From Verrucomicrobiales bacterium (GTDB taxonomy: Bacteria > Verrucomicrobiota > Verrucomicrobiia > Verrucomicrobiales > DEV007): DNA of 13,111 nucleotides. The notes beneath the pieces are model-generated. The model was not told the DNA's origin. It searched no databases and was given only the letters and a program-made list of their open reading frames with translations. Below are positions 1 to 6,897 of the stretch, one piece after another. The position numbers were made by a program, and so were the translations under genes. Each line of letters opens with the position of its first letter. Position 1 is the stretch's first letter. The stretch covers positions 1 to 13,111 of the forward strand of contig JALRFZ010000559.1 of NCBI GenBank assembly GCA_023253615.1, written 5' to 3'.

Positions 1-88
1 GAGCTATGCTCGCAGCAGGGCGTTGCCTTCATCCCTCCCATCACCCCCTTGCTGAGCCGAAGTTGGTTCATATATTTCCTGTGCAGCA

Positions 89-211
89 CTACTCCCGATC
101 CACGCACCCCTTCGTCGCCTCGATCGTGTGGGCGATCCCCATGCCGGAGCGGGCATACTTTTCGAGATTGGAATAAATGAGGGCCTTGGCCCGGGGCGAC
201 AGTCGCGGCAT
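89..211 (-). pseudogene. Possible N-terminal remnant of a type II secretion / PilC F-type protein (40 codons)
   Basis: A minus-strand ATG at 211 opens a 40-codon reading frame ending in TAG at 89-91. The peptide begins MPRLSPRAKALIYSNLEKYA and continues with an RSGMGI segment. That is the kind of opening seen in inner-membrane F proteins of type II secretion and type IV pilus systems (helical start, then an A-R-S/T-G pattern). Third codon positions are mostly G or C, as in the confirmed genes here. A full F protein has about 350-400 residues, and the other reading frames after the stop do not continue it, so this would be a truncated remnant. It could instead be a genuine small protein. The family match is from memory of the pattern and is tentative. 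Confidence 0.4.
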
Positions 212-340
212 GGCGACACTGTGCCACCTTGACCACAAAAGGGGAATCCCGAATCACTGCCGGAATCCGCGCAGCGAATGACAAAAGAATCCCCGTTTCC
301 GTGCTTGCCGGCCGGGGCGGACGGCACGACATCCCTGATC

Positions 341-787
341 ATGAGCGAACATCACGCCACCCTGTCGTGGAGCCGCGGCGAAAGCGGTTTCGGATACAAG
401 GAATATCCCCGCACCCACACCTGGACCTTCCCGCGCAGCGGGCAGAGCGTGCAGGCCGCGGCCGCCCCGGCTTTCCTCGGAAAGGACGATTGCGTCGATC
501 CCGAGGAAGCCTTCGCCGCGGCACTGGCGAGCTGCCACCTCCTCACCTTTCTCGCGATCGCCTCGATGAGTGGTTATGTCGTCGATCGCTATGACGATGC
601 CCCGGTCGGCTACCTCGAAAAGGGCGAAAACGGCAAGCTCTGGCTCGCCCGTGTCGTGATGCATCCGCGGATCGTCTTCTCCGGTGAAAAGCAGCCCTCG
701 CCCGAGGATCTCCAGCGCCTCCACGAGAAGGCGCATCACGAGTGTTTCCTCGCCAACTCGGTGAAAACGGTCGTGACCTGGGAGTAA
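341..787 (+). CDS. OsmC family protein (peroxiredoxin-like)
   Basis: This gives 148 residues, normal for the OsmC/Ohr superfamily, whose studied members reduce organic hydroperoxides with a cysteine pair in the cytoplasm. The opening MSEHHATLSW is a typical first strand, followed by HTWTF (residues 26-30). The first conserved helix VDPEEAFAAALASCHLLTFL (52-71) carries Cys65, and AHHECFLANSVKT (131-143) carries Cys135; these two are the expected redox pair. There is an additional Cys at 51. The frame is open back to an ATG at 278, but those 21 residues do not resemble the family, so 341 was chosen. No Shine-Dalgarno is visible. It is a single gene with no obvious partner. The substrate cannot be told from sequence. 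Confidence 0.9.
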   Translation: MSEHHATLSWSRGESGFGYKEYPRTHTWTFPRSGQSVQAAAAPAFLGKDDCVDPEEAFAAALASCHLLTFLAIASMSGYVVDRYDDAPVGYLEKGENGKLWLARVVMHPRIVFSGEKQPSPEDLQRLHEKAHHECFLANSVKTVVTWE

Positions 788-851
788 CCATCCGTCTTAC
801 GGAAAATTTCGTCCATTACGTCACGGGATCAGGGGCGGATTTTGATTGCAG

Positions 852-869
852 AGGAGGCGACGCCCTCCT
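852..869. other. Short perfect hairpin in the DUF5069 leader
   Basis: AGGAGG (852-857) pairs exactly with CCTCCT (864-869) around a 6-nt loop, about 70 bp before the DUF5069 start. The left arm equals a perfect Shine-Dalgarno core, but no start codon lies at a usable distance. No U-run follows, so it is not an intrinsic terminator. It may be a leader structure or chance. Confidence 0.3.
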
Positions 870-935
870 AGTCTGCTCGCTCTCGCAAGGGCGGGGAGGT
901 CCCGCCGCGAAAAAATCCAATCGTTTGAATCCCAC

Positions 936-1376
936 ATGAGCAACATCGTTCCTCTTATCAGCTCCGGCACCGCCGGTCCCCTCGGCGTCCTTCACCTGCC
1001 CCGCCTCTGGCTCAAGGCCTCGCTCGGCGCCGCCGGCAAGCTCCACTCCGACTACCCGGCCATCGGCGCGGGCTACGACCAGATGGTCCTCGACGGCCTC
1101 GGCATCGACAAGGGTGACTTCGAAGCCTTCATCAGCGGCTCCAAGCCCTCCTACGTCGAACTCGAAAACTGGATCCTCGAGCAGAAGGGCGGCTCCCTCG
1201 ACCAGGACGCCGTCGACAAGCTCAACGCGGCCATCGCCGGCTACATCCACGCCGACGCGACCCGCACCGGCATCCTCGAGGCCGCCGGCCGTCCCGACGA
1301 CGGCACGATCAAGGACGCCGTGAACCTCAACAACCTCGACGACTGGGCCACCTTCCACGCCGCCGAGATCAAGTGA
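936..1376 (+). CDS. DUF5069 domain-containing protein
   Basis: A 146-residue soluble protein matching the DUF5069 pattern: GPLGVLHLPRLWLKASL near residues 14-30, then GKLHSDYPAIGAGYD (34-48), a GLGIDKGDFEAF segment (55-66) and a conserved ELENWI helix (75-80). No function is established for this family, which I associate with Verrucomicrobiota and Planctomycetota. There is no signal peptide or membrane segment, so it is probably cytoplasmic. The frame opens at 846, but the first 30 codons give an Arg-rich peptide unlike the family; ATG 936 puts the conserved region at the N-terminus. Lys and Asp codons are almost uniformly GC-ending (AAG, GAC), which may reflect good expression. An intrinsic terminator follows 27 bp after the stop, so it looks monocistronic. 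Confidence 0.85.
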   Translation: MSNIVPLISSGTAGPLGVLHLPRLWLKASLGAAGKLHSDYPAIGAGYDQMVLDGLGIDKGDFEAFISGSKPSYVELENWILEQKGGSLDQDAVDKLNAAIAGYIHADATRTGILEAAGRPDDGTIKDAVNLNNLDDWATFHAAEIK

Positions 1377-1403
1377 GGTCCCGCGCCTGACGCGCACCTT
1401 CCG

Positions 1404-1440
1404 GGCCCGCCGCCGATTTGACCCGGCCGCGGGCCTTTTT
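1404..1440 (+). terminator. Intrinsic terminator after the DUF5069 gene
   Basis: GGCCCGCCGCCG (1404-1415) pairs with CGGCCGCGGGCC (1424-1435): 12 positions with one internal mismatch and an 8-nt loop. It is followed directly by five T and then CGTTT. This separates the DUF5069 gene from fabV. Confidence 0.85.
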
Positions 1441-1511
1441 CGTTTACGGCTTCCGCCGGGGCGCATTTGCCGGAGTGACGCAATCTTTCCGGGCGTGGCG
1501 CGACAAAGCGG

Positions 1512-1540
1512 TTGTCATTCCCGCGCGCCCCTGCTATCGC
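1512..1540 (+). promoter_or_regulatory. Candidate sigma-70 promoter for fabV
   Basis: TTGTCA (1512-1517) differs from the -35 consensus at one base. It is followed after 17 bp by TATCGC (1535-1540), a weak -10 matching only three bases. It lies between the terminator of the previous gene and the fabV start, leaving a leader of about 15 nt. Weak but well spaced. Confidence 0.3.
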
Positions 1541-1561
1541 TCTTGGAATCTTGTTTCGTTG

Positions 1562-2749
1562 ATGATTGTCGCACCGAAGATCCGTGGTTTCATTTGCACG
1601 ACGGCGCATCCGGAAGGCTGCGCGGCCAACGTCCGCTCCCAGATTGATTATGTGAAGAGCCGCGGGCCGCTCGCGCAGTCGCCGAAGAAGGTGCTGGTGA
1701 TCGGCGCCTCGACGGGCTACGGCCTCGCCTCACGCATCGTTCCCGCCTTCGGAGGCGGTGCTGCCACGATCGGTGTCTTTTTTGAAAAACCGGGAACCGA
1801 AAACAAGACCGGCAGCGCCGGCTGGTACAACTCCGTGGCTTTCGAGCAAGCCGCCGCCGAAGCCGGTCTCTATGCCAGGAGCTTCAATGGCGACGCCTTT
1901 TCCAAGGAGATCAAGGAAGCGGTCATCGCCGCGATCAAGGCCGACGTCGGCCAGGTCGATTGCATCGTCTACAGCCTCGCCTCTCCCCGCCGTACCGATC
2001 CGGAGACGGGCGAGGTCTACAAATCGGTCCTCAAGCCGATCGGACAATCGTATTCCCAGAAGAATCTCAACACCGACACGGCCGAGGTCAATTCCGTCTC
2101 GATCGAACCCGCTTCCGACGAGGAAATCGCCCACACCGTGAAAGTGATGGGCGGGGAAGACTGGGAACTCTGGCTCGACGCCCTCGCCGGGGCCGGTGCA
2201 CTCGCCGATGGCTTCACCACGGTGGCCTACTCCTACATCGGACCCGATCTGACGTATCCGATCTACACGAACGGCACGATCGGACGGGCCAAGGAGCACC
2301 TCGAAGAGTCCGCCGCCCGGATGAATGCCCGTTTCGGAGCCGGCACCGCCTACGTCTCGGTGAACAAAGCCCTCGTCACCCAGGCCAGCTCCGCCATCCC
2401 CGTCGTGCCGCTTTACATTTCCCTGCTCTACAAGGTGATGAAGGAGGCCGGCCTCCACGAAGGCTGCATCGAGCAGATCCAGCGGCTTTTCGCCGATCAC
2501 CTCGCGTCCGGCGGCACTCCGACCCTCGATGAGAAGGGACGGATCCGGATCGATGACTGGGAAATGCGCGATGACATCCAATCCGCCGTCGCTTCGGCGT
2601 GGGAGACGGTCACGACCGCCAATCTTTCCGAGCTCTCCGATTTTTCGGGTTACAGGACCGAATTCCTCCGCCTCTTTGGGTTTGGAATTGAAGGCGTTGA
2701 TTATGAAGCGGATACAAATCCGGAGAAACCCCTTCCTTCCGAAAAGTAA
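1562..2749 (+). CDS. fabV: Trans-2-enoyl-ACP/CoA reductase FabV [NADH]
   Basis: FabV catalyses the last step of each round of type II fatty acid elongation, reducing trans-2-enoyl-ACP with NADH in the cytoplasm. The 395 residues match the family's usual length of about 400. The diagnostic opening IRGFICTTAHPEGCAANV (residues 7-24) is present, then the Rossmann nucleotide-binding segment VLVIGASTGYGLASRI (44-59), FFEKPGTENKTGSAGWYN (73-90) and VKVMGGEDWELW (193-204). The catalytic Tyr-x8-Lys pair is Y235 and K244 in YTNGTIGRAK, the spacing that separates FabV from FabI (Tyr-x6-Lys). The frame is open 48 codons upstream, but those codons cross the preceding terminator; ATG 1562 gives the canonical N-terminus. 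FabV enzymes are known to be naturally tolerant of triclosan. No other fab gene is adjacent. Confidence 0.97.
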   Translation: MIVAPKIRGFICTTAHPEGCAANVRSQIDYVKSRGPLAQSPKKVLVIGASTGYGLASRIVPAFGGGAATIGVFFEKPGTENKTGSAGWYNSVAFEQAAAEAGLYARSFNGDAFSKEIKEAVIAAIKADVGQVDCIVYSLASPRRTDPETGEVYKSVLKPIGQSYSQKNLNTDTAEVNSVSIEPASDEEIAHTVKVMGGEDWELWLDALAGAGALADGFTTVAYSYIGPDLTYPIYTNGTIGRAKEHLEESAARMNARFGAGTAYVSVNKALVTQASSAIPVVPLYISLLYKVMKEAGLHEGCIEQIQRLFADHLASGGTPTLDEKGRIRIDDWEMRDDIQSAVASAWETVTTANLSELSDFSGYRTEFLRLFGFGIEGVDYEADTNPEKPLPSEK

Positions 2750-2763
2750 CGGATCGATGGAGT

Positions 2764-2797
2764 TATAATTAGCAAAAATATTTGTAAAAACCATAAT
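2764..2797 (+). promoter_or_regulatory. AT-rich promoter region for the L,D-transpeptidase gene
   Basis: The 62-bp spacer after fabV is strikingly AT-rich compared with its surroundings. It contains a perfect TATAAT (2764-2769), though without a good -35 at 17 bp, and a second -10-like CATAAT (2792-2797) with TTAGCA (2769-2774) 17 bp upstream. The first would give a leader of about 36 nt. The second would leave almost no room for the AAGGG ribosome site at 2804-2808. No terminator separates fabV from this gene, so read-through is also possible. Confidence 0.4.
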
Positions 2798-2811
2798 TTG
2801 AGCAAGGGTAG

Positions 2812-3411
2812 ATGTCGAAACACACCGACAGACAGTTTATGAAAAGTAGAGTCCTCTCCTACGGTCTCTCGCTTTGCCTCATGCTCGGGGCGATGGCGTT
2901 GAGTTCCTGCCAAACCAACGACAATCGGAACAAGGCGGCCTCCGCGACCCGCGAAGGCAACGTCTACAAGCGCGGCCTTTACGCCCGTCCGAAGATCAAC
3001 CGCGACAAGAGTGGAGCCCGGATCAATCCGATGATCCTCTCGCAAAGCACCAAGGGCAACACCCGTCTCGTCATCGACATCGCCGACCAGAAGGGTTATC
3101 TGCTCGTGAACGGCAAAGTCGCGGTGGAGACGCCGGTCTCGACGGCGCGTCCCGGCAAGTACACGCCCCGGGGTACGTTCTCCATGACCCAACGGGTTCG
3201 CAGCGGCAAATACTCGACCATCTACGGGGTTGAGATGCCCTACTGGATGCGTCTCAGCGGCTCGGTCTTCGGCGTCCACGCCGGTCACCTGCCCGGTTAT
3301 CCCGCTTCGGCGGGCTGCGTGCGCCTGCCCGCGAGCGCGGCGGAGGTGATCTTCGACAACACCACCTACGGGACGAAGGTCAGCATTTACAGCAGCTGGG
3401 ACGGAGCCTGA
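2812..3411 (+). CDS. Lipoprotein L,D-transpeptidase (YkuD family)
   Basis: Probably forms 3-3 peptidoglycan cross-links or anchors an envelope protein, from the periplasmic face. Residues 1-32 form a lipoprotein signal: basic n-region, hydrophobic SYGLSLCLMLGAMAL, then the lipobox LSSC with lipidated Cys33. The YkuD domain spans about 85-195: strand RLVIDIADQKGYLLVNGK (85-102), TPRGTFSM (118-125) and the catalytic motif VHAGHLPGYPASAGCVRLP (155-173). His156, Cys169 and Arg171 occupy the expected positions of the H...SxGCxR signature. An AAGGG site 3-8 bp before ATG 2812 supports that start; a second ATG at 2839 would also leave an intact signal but lacks a ribosome site. At 199 residues it is a minimal enzyme with no LysM domain. 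It ends at a strong terminator. Confidence 0.93.
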   Translation: MSKHTDRQFMKSRVLSYGLSLCLMLGAMALSSCQTNDNRNKAASATREGNVYKRGLYARPKINRDKSGARINPMILSQSTKGNTRLVIDIADQKGYLLVNGKVAVETPVSTARPGKYTPRGTFSMTQRVRSGKYSTIYGVEMPYWMRLSGSVFGVHAGHLPGYPASAGCVRLPASAAEVIFDNTTYGTKVSIYSSWDGA

Positions 3412-3442
3412 GCCCGGCCTGAGCCGGTCGATTTTTTCAGCG

Positions 3443-3475
3443 AAAGGCCGGAGTCGATCCTCCGGCCTTTTTTTT
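3443..3475 (+). terminator. Strong intrinsic terminator after the L,D-transpeptidase gene
   Basis: GGCCGGAG (3446-3453) pairs perfectly with CTCCGGCC (3460-3467) around a 6-nt loop. The stem is extended by AAA/TTT and followed by eight T. It overlaps the stop codon of the convergent minus-strand gene (3475-3477). On that strand the stem is followed by only a short U stretch, so it should work mainly for the plus strand. Confidence 0.93.
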
Positions 3476-4533
3476 CAGCCGCTACGACCGGCGAAGAGAT
3501 CGTAGGCGGTGGGGATCCCGGCCGCTTCCGCTTTTCCTGAAAAGAAAATCGTGCGGTAGCGGAAAAAGAGCGACTCTCCGTTTCGCACCAGGCGTGGCAC
3601 GTCGAACTGTCCCGACCGGGCCCGCATCCGGAATCCCCGTGCGGCGTTTCCGGCATCTTCCACCGCATCGGTCCCGGGAGCAGGGGGTTGGGGCAGAGGT
3701 GCCGGCACGAAGGGATTCGCCGAGACAAGCCCCGAGCCATCGATGGTCCACCGCGCGGGCGCACCGGGATTCCCGGGATGATCGAACATCGCGACGCCTC
3801 CGGGCAGATTTCCGGCATCGAGACCCTCGGCGACGACCCAGCGGGACCGCGATCCGGCGACCCCGCTGCCGGTTTCTCCCTCACTGCCGGAGAGATGGCG
3901 GTTCTTGTCCCCTTCCTTCCAAACCAGGCCCGGGCCCACCCGCACCGACCAGGCGCCGGAGGCTTCGGGCCCGATCTCGAGATCCCCGGCGTCGGCGATC
4001 AGTTCGATCAGGGCGCTGACGGCGAGCGATCCGTCTTCACGATGGAAGAGGGTGAATTCCCGTTGGTCGGAGCAGACCCGGCGGTCGGAGGATCCGGTTT
4101 CGGTCCATTCCGATTTCACGCGGATCACCACGGCGGAGCCCTTGATGAGCACCCCGTTCATCCCCTTGTGGATGATGATTCCCCGCTCCGGTCCCGCCTC
4201 CTGCGGTCCGTCCGCGGAGGGATGAAAACTGCGTCCGTTGACGTTGCCCAGCGAGAACCAGAGACCGGTCGGCGCGAACTCCGCCGGAGCCTGCGTGGCC
4301 GGAGCCGTGTGGCTCTTGCCGCCCGGACCGACCACGGGATCGAAGAATGGCACCCCTTGGGCCGTGCCCGCGTGATAGGCGGTGATGCGGCGGTCGCCGC
4401 GATAGATCTCGATCGGATCGGTGCCCCGGATCGACCATTCCCCTTCGGCATGCCCGATGAGCTGTGCCCGCGCTCCTCCGACCGGGGCGAGACCGGCGAT
4501 GGCGAGAAAATGGCGGCGGGAGAGCGGGATCAT
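3475..4533 (-). CDS. Tat-exported DUF6807 (PmoA-like) family protein
   Basis: A 352-residue exported protein. The N-terminus PLSRRHFLAIAGLAPVGGARA is a twin-arginine signal, with likely cleavage after ARA (residue 23). The mature part matches DUF6807: PFFDPVVGPGGKSHT (62-76), GLWFSLGNVNGRSFH (90-104), IIIHKG (119-124), a late VAMFDHPGNPGAPARWTIDG block (247-266) and FFRYRTIFFSG (323-333). Despite the 'PmoA' label these are not methane monooxygenases. They usually sit among genes for carbohydrate use in Planctomycetota and Verrucomicrobiota and have no proven reaction. The histidine-rich DHPHHR-type segment that usually precedes LWF is replaced by AEFAPTG (84-90), so this copy may be diverged. 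It is transcribed divergently from another Tat protein, the sugar isomerase homologue at 4605. Confidence 0.85.
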   Translation of the reverse strand: MIPLSRRHFLAIAGLAPVGGARAQLIGHAEGEWSIRGTDPIEIYRGDRRITAYHAGTAQGVPFFDPVVGPGGKSHTAPATQAPAEFAPTGLWFSLGNVNGRSFHPSADGPQEAGPERGIIIHKGMNGVLIKGSAVVIRVKSEWTETGSSDRRVCSDQREFTLFHREDGSLAVSALIELIADAGDLEIGPEASGAWSVRVGPGLVWKEGDKNRHLSGSEGETGSGVAGSRSRWVVAEGLDAGNLPGGVAMFDHPGNPGAPARWTIDGSGLVSANPFVPAPLPQPPAPGTDAVEDAGNAARGFRMRARSGQFDVPRLVRNGESLFFRYRTIFFSGKAEAAGIPTAYDLFAGRSG

Positions 4534-4604
4534 GTCCGGGGCACGGGGACCTCCTCAAGATCTCAAGTCTTGCCGATCCCGGCAAGCGCCGATACGGTAG
4601 AGGC
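4534..4604. promoter_or_regulatory. Divergent promoter/operator spacer between two Tat-protein genes
   Basis: This 71-bp spacer must hold promoters for both flanking genes. It contains CTTGCCG (4569-4575) and CGGCAAG (4580-4586), a perfect 7-bp inverted repeat with a 4-bp centre. Overlapping it is CAAGA (4556-4560) with TCTTG (4568-4572), spaced by 7 bp. The repeats share bases, so they could be alternative operator sites or hairpins. No convincing -35/-10 pair is visible on either strand. Confidence 0.4.
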
Positions 4605-5522
4605 ATGACTCCACCGCCCATTCCCAGCCGCCGACGTTTCCTCGGGGCCGCCGCGACCCTCGCCCTCGCCCCCGGATTCGGCGTCCGCTTGTCCGCCGAA
4701 GATCAAAAGAAGCAGGGACGTTTTGAATTCTGCACTTTCACCAAACCGCTCCAACACCTCTCCTACGCCGAAATGGCGAAGACCATCGCCGCGATGGGCT
4801 TCGATGGCATCGAAGGGGCGGTCCGTCCGAAGGGGCATGTTCTCCCCGAGCGCGTCGAGGAGGATCTCCCCCAACTGGCCGGAGCGCTCAAGGCGGAAGG
4901 GCTCTCCTTCACCGTCATGACGACGGCGATCAACGAAGTCTCCGACGAACAGATGACGGAAAAGATTCTTCGCGCCGCCGCCGCCGCGGGTGTGAAGCGC
5001 TATCGCATGGGCTACTACAAGTATGATCTGGCGAAGCCGATCCGCGCCCAGCTCGATGAATTCCGCCCCCGCCTCAAGGATCTCGTGGCACTCTCGCGGG
5101 AACTCGGCATCAAGCCCGTCTATCAGAATCATTCCGGCAAGGACTACTTCGGCGGCCCGATCTGGGATCTCGCCGAAGTCCTCGCCGACCACGATCCGGC
5201 GCATGTCGGCGTCGCTTTCGACATCGGCCATGCCACCGTCGAGGGGGCAAAGGCCTGGCCCCTGCATTTCGCGGTGATCCGTCCCCATCTCGACACCGTC
5301 TACGTGAAGGAGCCCTCCTGGAAGGACAACGTCCTCGGCTGGGGGCCGGTCGGAGAGGGAGCGGTCGACAAGGGATTCTTCAAACTCCTGAAGGAAAGCG
5401 ACTTCGAAGGTCCCGTCAGCGTGCATGTCGAATACCTCGGGCACGACGATCCCGCCAAGGTTCCGGTGGTGCTGGCCGCGATCGAAAAGGATTTCGCGAC
5501 CGTGAAGGGGCTTCTTTCCTGA
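4605..5522 (+). CDS. Tat-exported sugar phosphate isomerase/epimerase-like protein (AP endonuclease 2 / xylose isomerase-like TIM barrel)
   Basis: A 305-residue protein with a twin-arginine signal (SRRRFLGAAATLALAPG, residues 8-24), so it acts in the periplasm or beyond. The TIM barrel shows the expected metal-ligand pattern: Glu70 in MGFDGIEGAVRPKGHV (64-79), His176 in YQNHSG, Asp206 and His209 in FDIGHA, and Glu277 in VHVEY. Family members isomerise or epimerise sugars or keto-sugars with a divalent metal; the substrate here is unknown. The frame is open to 4464, but ATG 4605 places the Tat motif at the N-terminus and has a weak AGAGG just before it. It diverges from the DUF6807 gene, and hflX starts 4 bp after its stop, so the two are probably co-transcribed. 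Confidence 0.88.
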   Translation: MTPPPIPSRRRFLGAAATLALAPGFGVRLSAEDQKKQGRFEFCTFTKPLQHLSYAEMAKTIAAMGFDGIEGAVRPKGHVLPERVEEDLPQLAGALKAEGLSFTVMTTAINEVSDEQMTEKILRAAAAAGVKRYRMGYYKYDLAKPIRAQLDEFRPRLKDLVALSRELGIKPVYQNHSGKDYFGGPIWDLAEVLADHDPAHVGVAFDIGHATVEGAKAWPLHFAVIRPHLDTVYVKEPSWKDNVLGWGPVGEGAVDKGFFKLLKESDFEGPVSVHVEYLGHDDPAKVPVVLAAIEKDFATVKGLLS

Positions 5523-5526
5523 TCCC

Positions 5527-6858
5527 ATGTTCGATACCCGCGAAAAACCGAAAATGGTCGAAAGCGCCTTTCTCATCGGCGCCTACTTCGACCGCGCCGA
5601 TGAAGCGGTGGCGCGCAGCCTGCTCGAGGAACTCGTCGAATTGGTCGGCACCCTCGGCATCGCCATCGCCGGGCAGGCTTGTGTGTTTGTCAGGGATCGC
5701 AACAAACGTTACCTCACCGGATCGGGAAAGGCGCACGAGCTGATCGAGGAGGCCCGCCAATGCGGGGCCGATTGCATCGTTTTCGACAACGAACTCGCGC
5801 CCGCCCAGCAGCGGGCCTGGGAGGAGGAGGGCGACATCACCGTGATCGACCGCGAGGAGGTGATCCTCGATATTTTCCGGATGCGGGCGCAGACCCGAGA
5901 GGCCCGTCTCCAGGTCGAGCTGGCTCGGATGCAGTATTCGCTGCCCCGGCTCGCGCGGATGTGGTCGCACCTCGACCGCCAGCGCGGCGGCTCCGGCGGT
6001 GGCAAAGGCGGCGGCGCCGCCTCGCGCGGGGAAGGGGAACAACAGATCGAAGTCGACCGCCGCCTCGCGCGCAGCCGCATCGAACGCATCAAGGAAGAGC
6101 TCGACGACGTGCGCCGGGTGCGGCAGACGCAACGCAAGCAACGCACCGATGAAGGGATCTGCCAGGCGTCGATCGTCGGCTACACCAATGCGGGCAAGAG
6201 TTCACTGCTGAATCTTCTCGCCGGGGCCGACGTCCTCGCCGAAGACAAATTGTTCGCCACCCTCGATCCCACGACCCGGAGGATCGAGCTGCCCGACGGC
6301 CAGACCCTGCTCTTGACCGATACCGTGGGTTTCGTCCGCAACCTGCCCCACCGGCTCGTCGAGGCATTCAAGGCCACCCTCGAAGAGGCGGTGCTGGCCG
6401 ATTTCCTCATCCACGTGCTCGATGCGGCTGCGCCGGAAATCTTCGCCTTTCACGAAACCACCCTCTCGGTCTTGCGCGAACTCGGGGCGGCCGACAAGCC
6501 GACCATCACGGTGCTGAACAAGATCGATCTCCTCGACGGGGACGAAGGCCGCATGCATGAACTGAAGCGGCATTTCGACCGCGATGCCGTGTTCGTCTCC
6601 GTGCGCACGGGCGAGGGGATCCCCGCTCTCATCGACCGTCTCACCGATCTGATGATCGATCGTGTCTCGCGGATGATCCTGCGCCTCCCGCAGGCGCGGC
6701 AGGATCTCGTCGCCCTCCTCCATCGGGAAGGCAAAGTGCTCTCCACCGAATACGAAGGGAACGACATTCTCATCTCCTCGATCGTGCCCCATCCGCTGAG
6801 ACACCATTTCGAGGCATTTGTCGAAGCCGGGACCGTTGCGAAAGAGGGGAACCGCTGA
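5527..6858 (+). CDS. hflX: GTPase HflX (ribosome-associated)
   Basis: HflX binds the 50S subunit and can split stalled ribosomes, for example after heat or antibiotic stress. The 443 residues are usual. The N-terminal domain (about 12-150) contains YLTGSGKAHEL (62-72), FDNELAPAQQR (86-96) and VIDRE (106-110). A helical linker QIEVDRRLARSRI (173-185) follows. The G domain has G1 GYTNAGKSS (218-226), G2 threonine in ATLDPTTR (244-251), G3 DTVGFVRNLPH (265-275) and G4 NKID (331-334). The usual GGIGTRGPGE linker is replaced by a Gly-rich RGGSGGGKGGGAASRGEGE (153-171). The start is 4 bp after the upstream stop; Met10 (5554) is an alternative because the family core begins at VESAFLIG. It converges on the Wzc-like gene. 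Confidence 0.97.
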   Translation: MFDTREKPKMVESAFLIGAYFDRADEAVARSLLEELVELVGTLGIAIAGQACVFVRDRNKRYLTGSGKAHELIEEARQCGADCIVFDNELAPAQQRAWEEEGDITVIDREEVILDIFRMRAQTREARLQVELARMQYSLPRLARMWSHLDRQRGGSGGGKGGGAASRGEGEQQIEVDRRLARSRIERIKEELDDVRRVRQTQRKQRTDEGICQASIVGYTNAGKSSLLNLLAGADVLAEDKLFATLDPTTRRIELPDGQTLLLTDTVGFVRNLPHRLVEAFKATLEEAVLADFLIHVLDAAAPEIFAFHETTLSVLRELGAADKPTITVLNKIDLLDGDEGRMHELKRHFDRDAVFVSVRTGEGIPALIDRLTDLMIDRVSRMILRLPQARQDLVALLHREGKVLSTEYEGNDILISSIVPHPLRHHFEAFVEAGTVAKEGNR

Positions 6859-6897
6859 TACCCGGTGTAACCAAGCCCGTCGGAGGGACGATCAGCG
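6853..6897. repeat. Inverted repeat joining two convergent stop codons
   Basis: CGCTGAT (6853-6859) and ATCAGCG (6891-6897) are exact reverse complements separated by 31 bp. Each arm contains the CGC-TGA end (Arg-stop) of its gene, hflX on the plus strand and the Wzc-like gene on the minus strand. It could form a hairpin in either transcript. There is no U-run, so a terminator role is unproven. Confidence 0.4.

Noticed and set aside
4..342. 112-codon minus-strand frame at the left edge
   Set aside because: Low-complexity Arg/Ser/Gly/Pro composition; the overlapping 40-codon frame at 89-211 has far better codon use and resemblance.
1730..2794. 354-codon minus-strand frame opposite fabV
   Set aside because: Antisense shadow of fabV with Gly/Asp/Arg-rich composition and no family resemblance.
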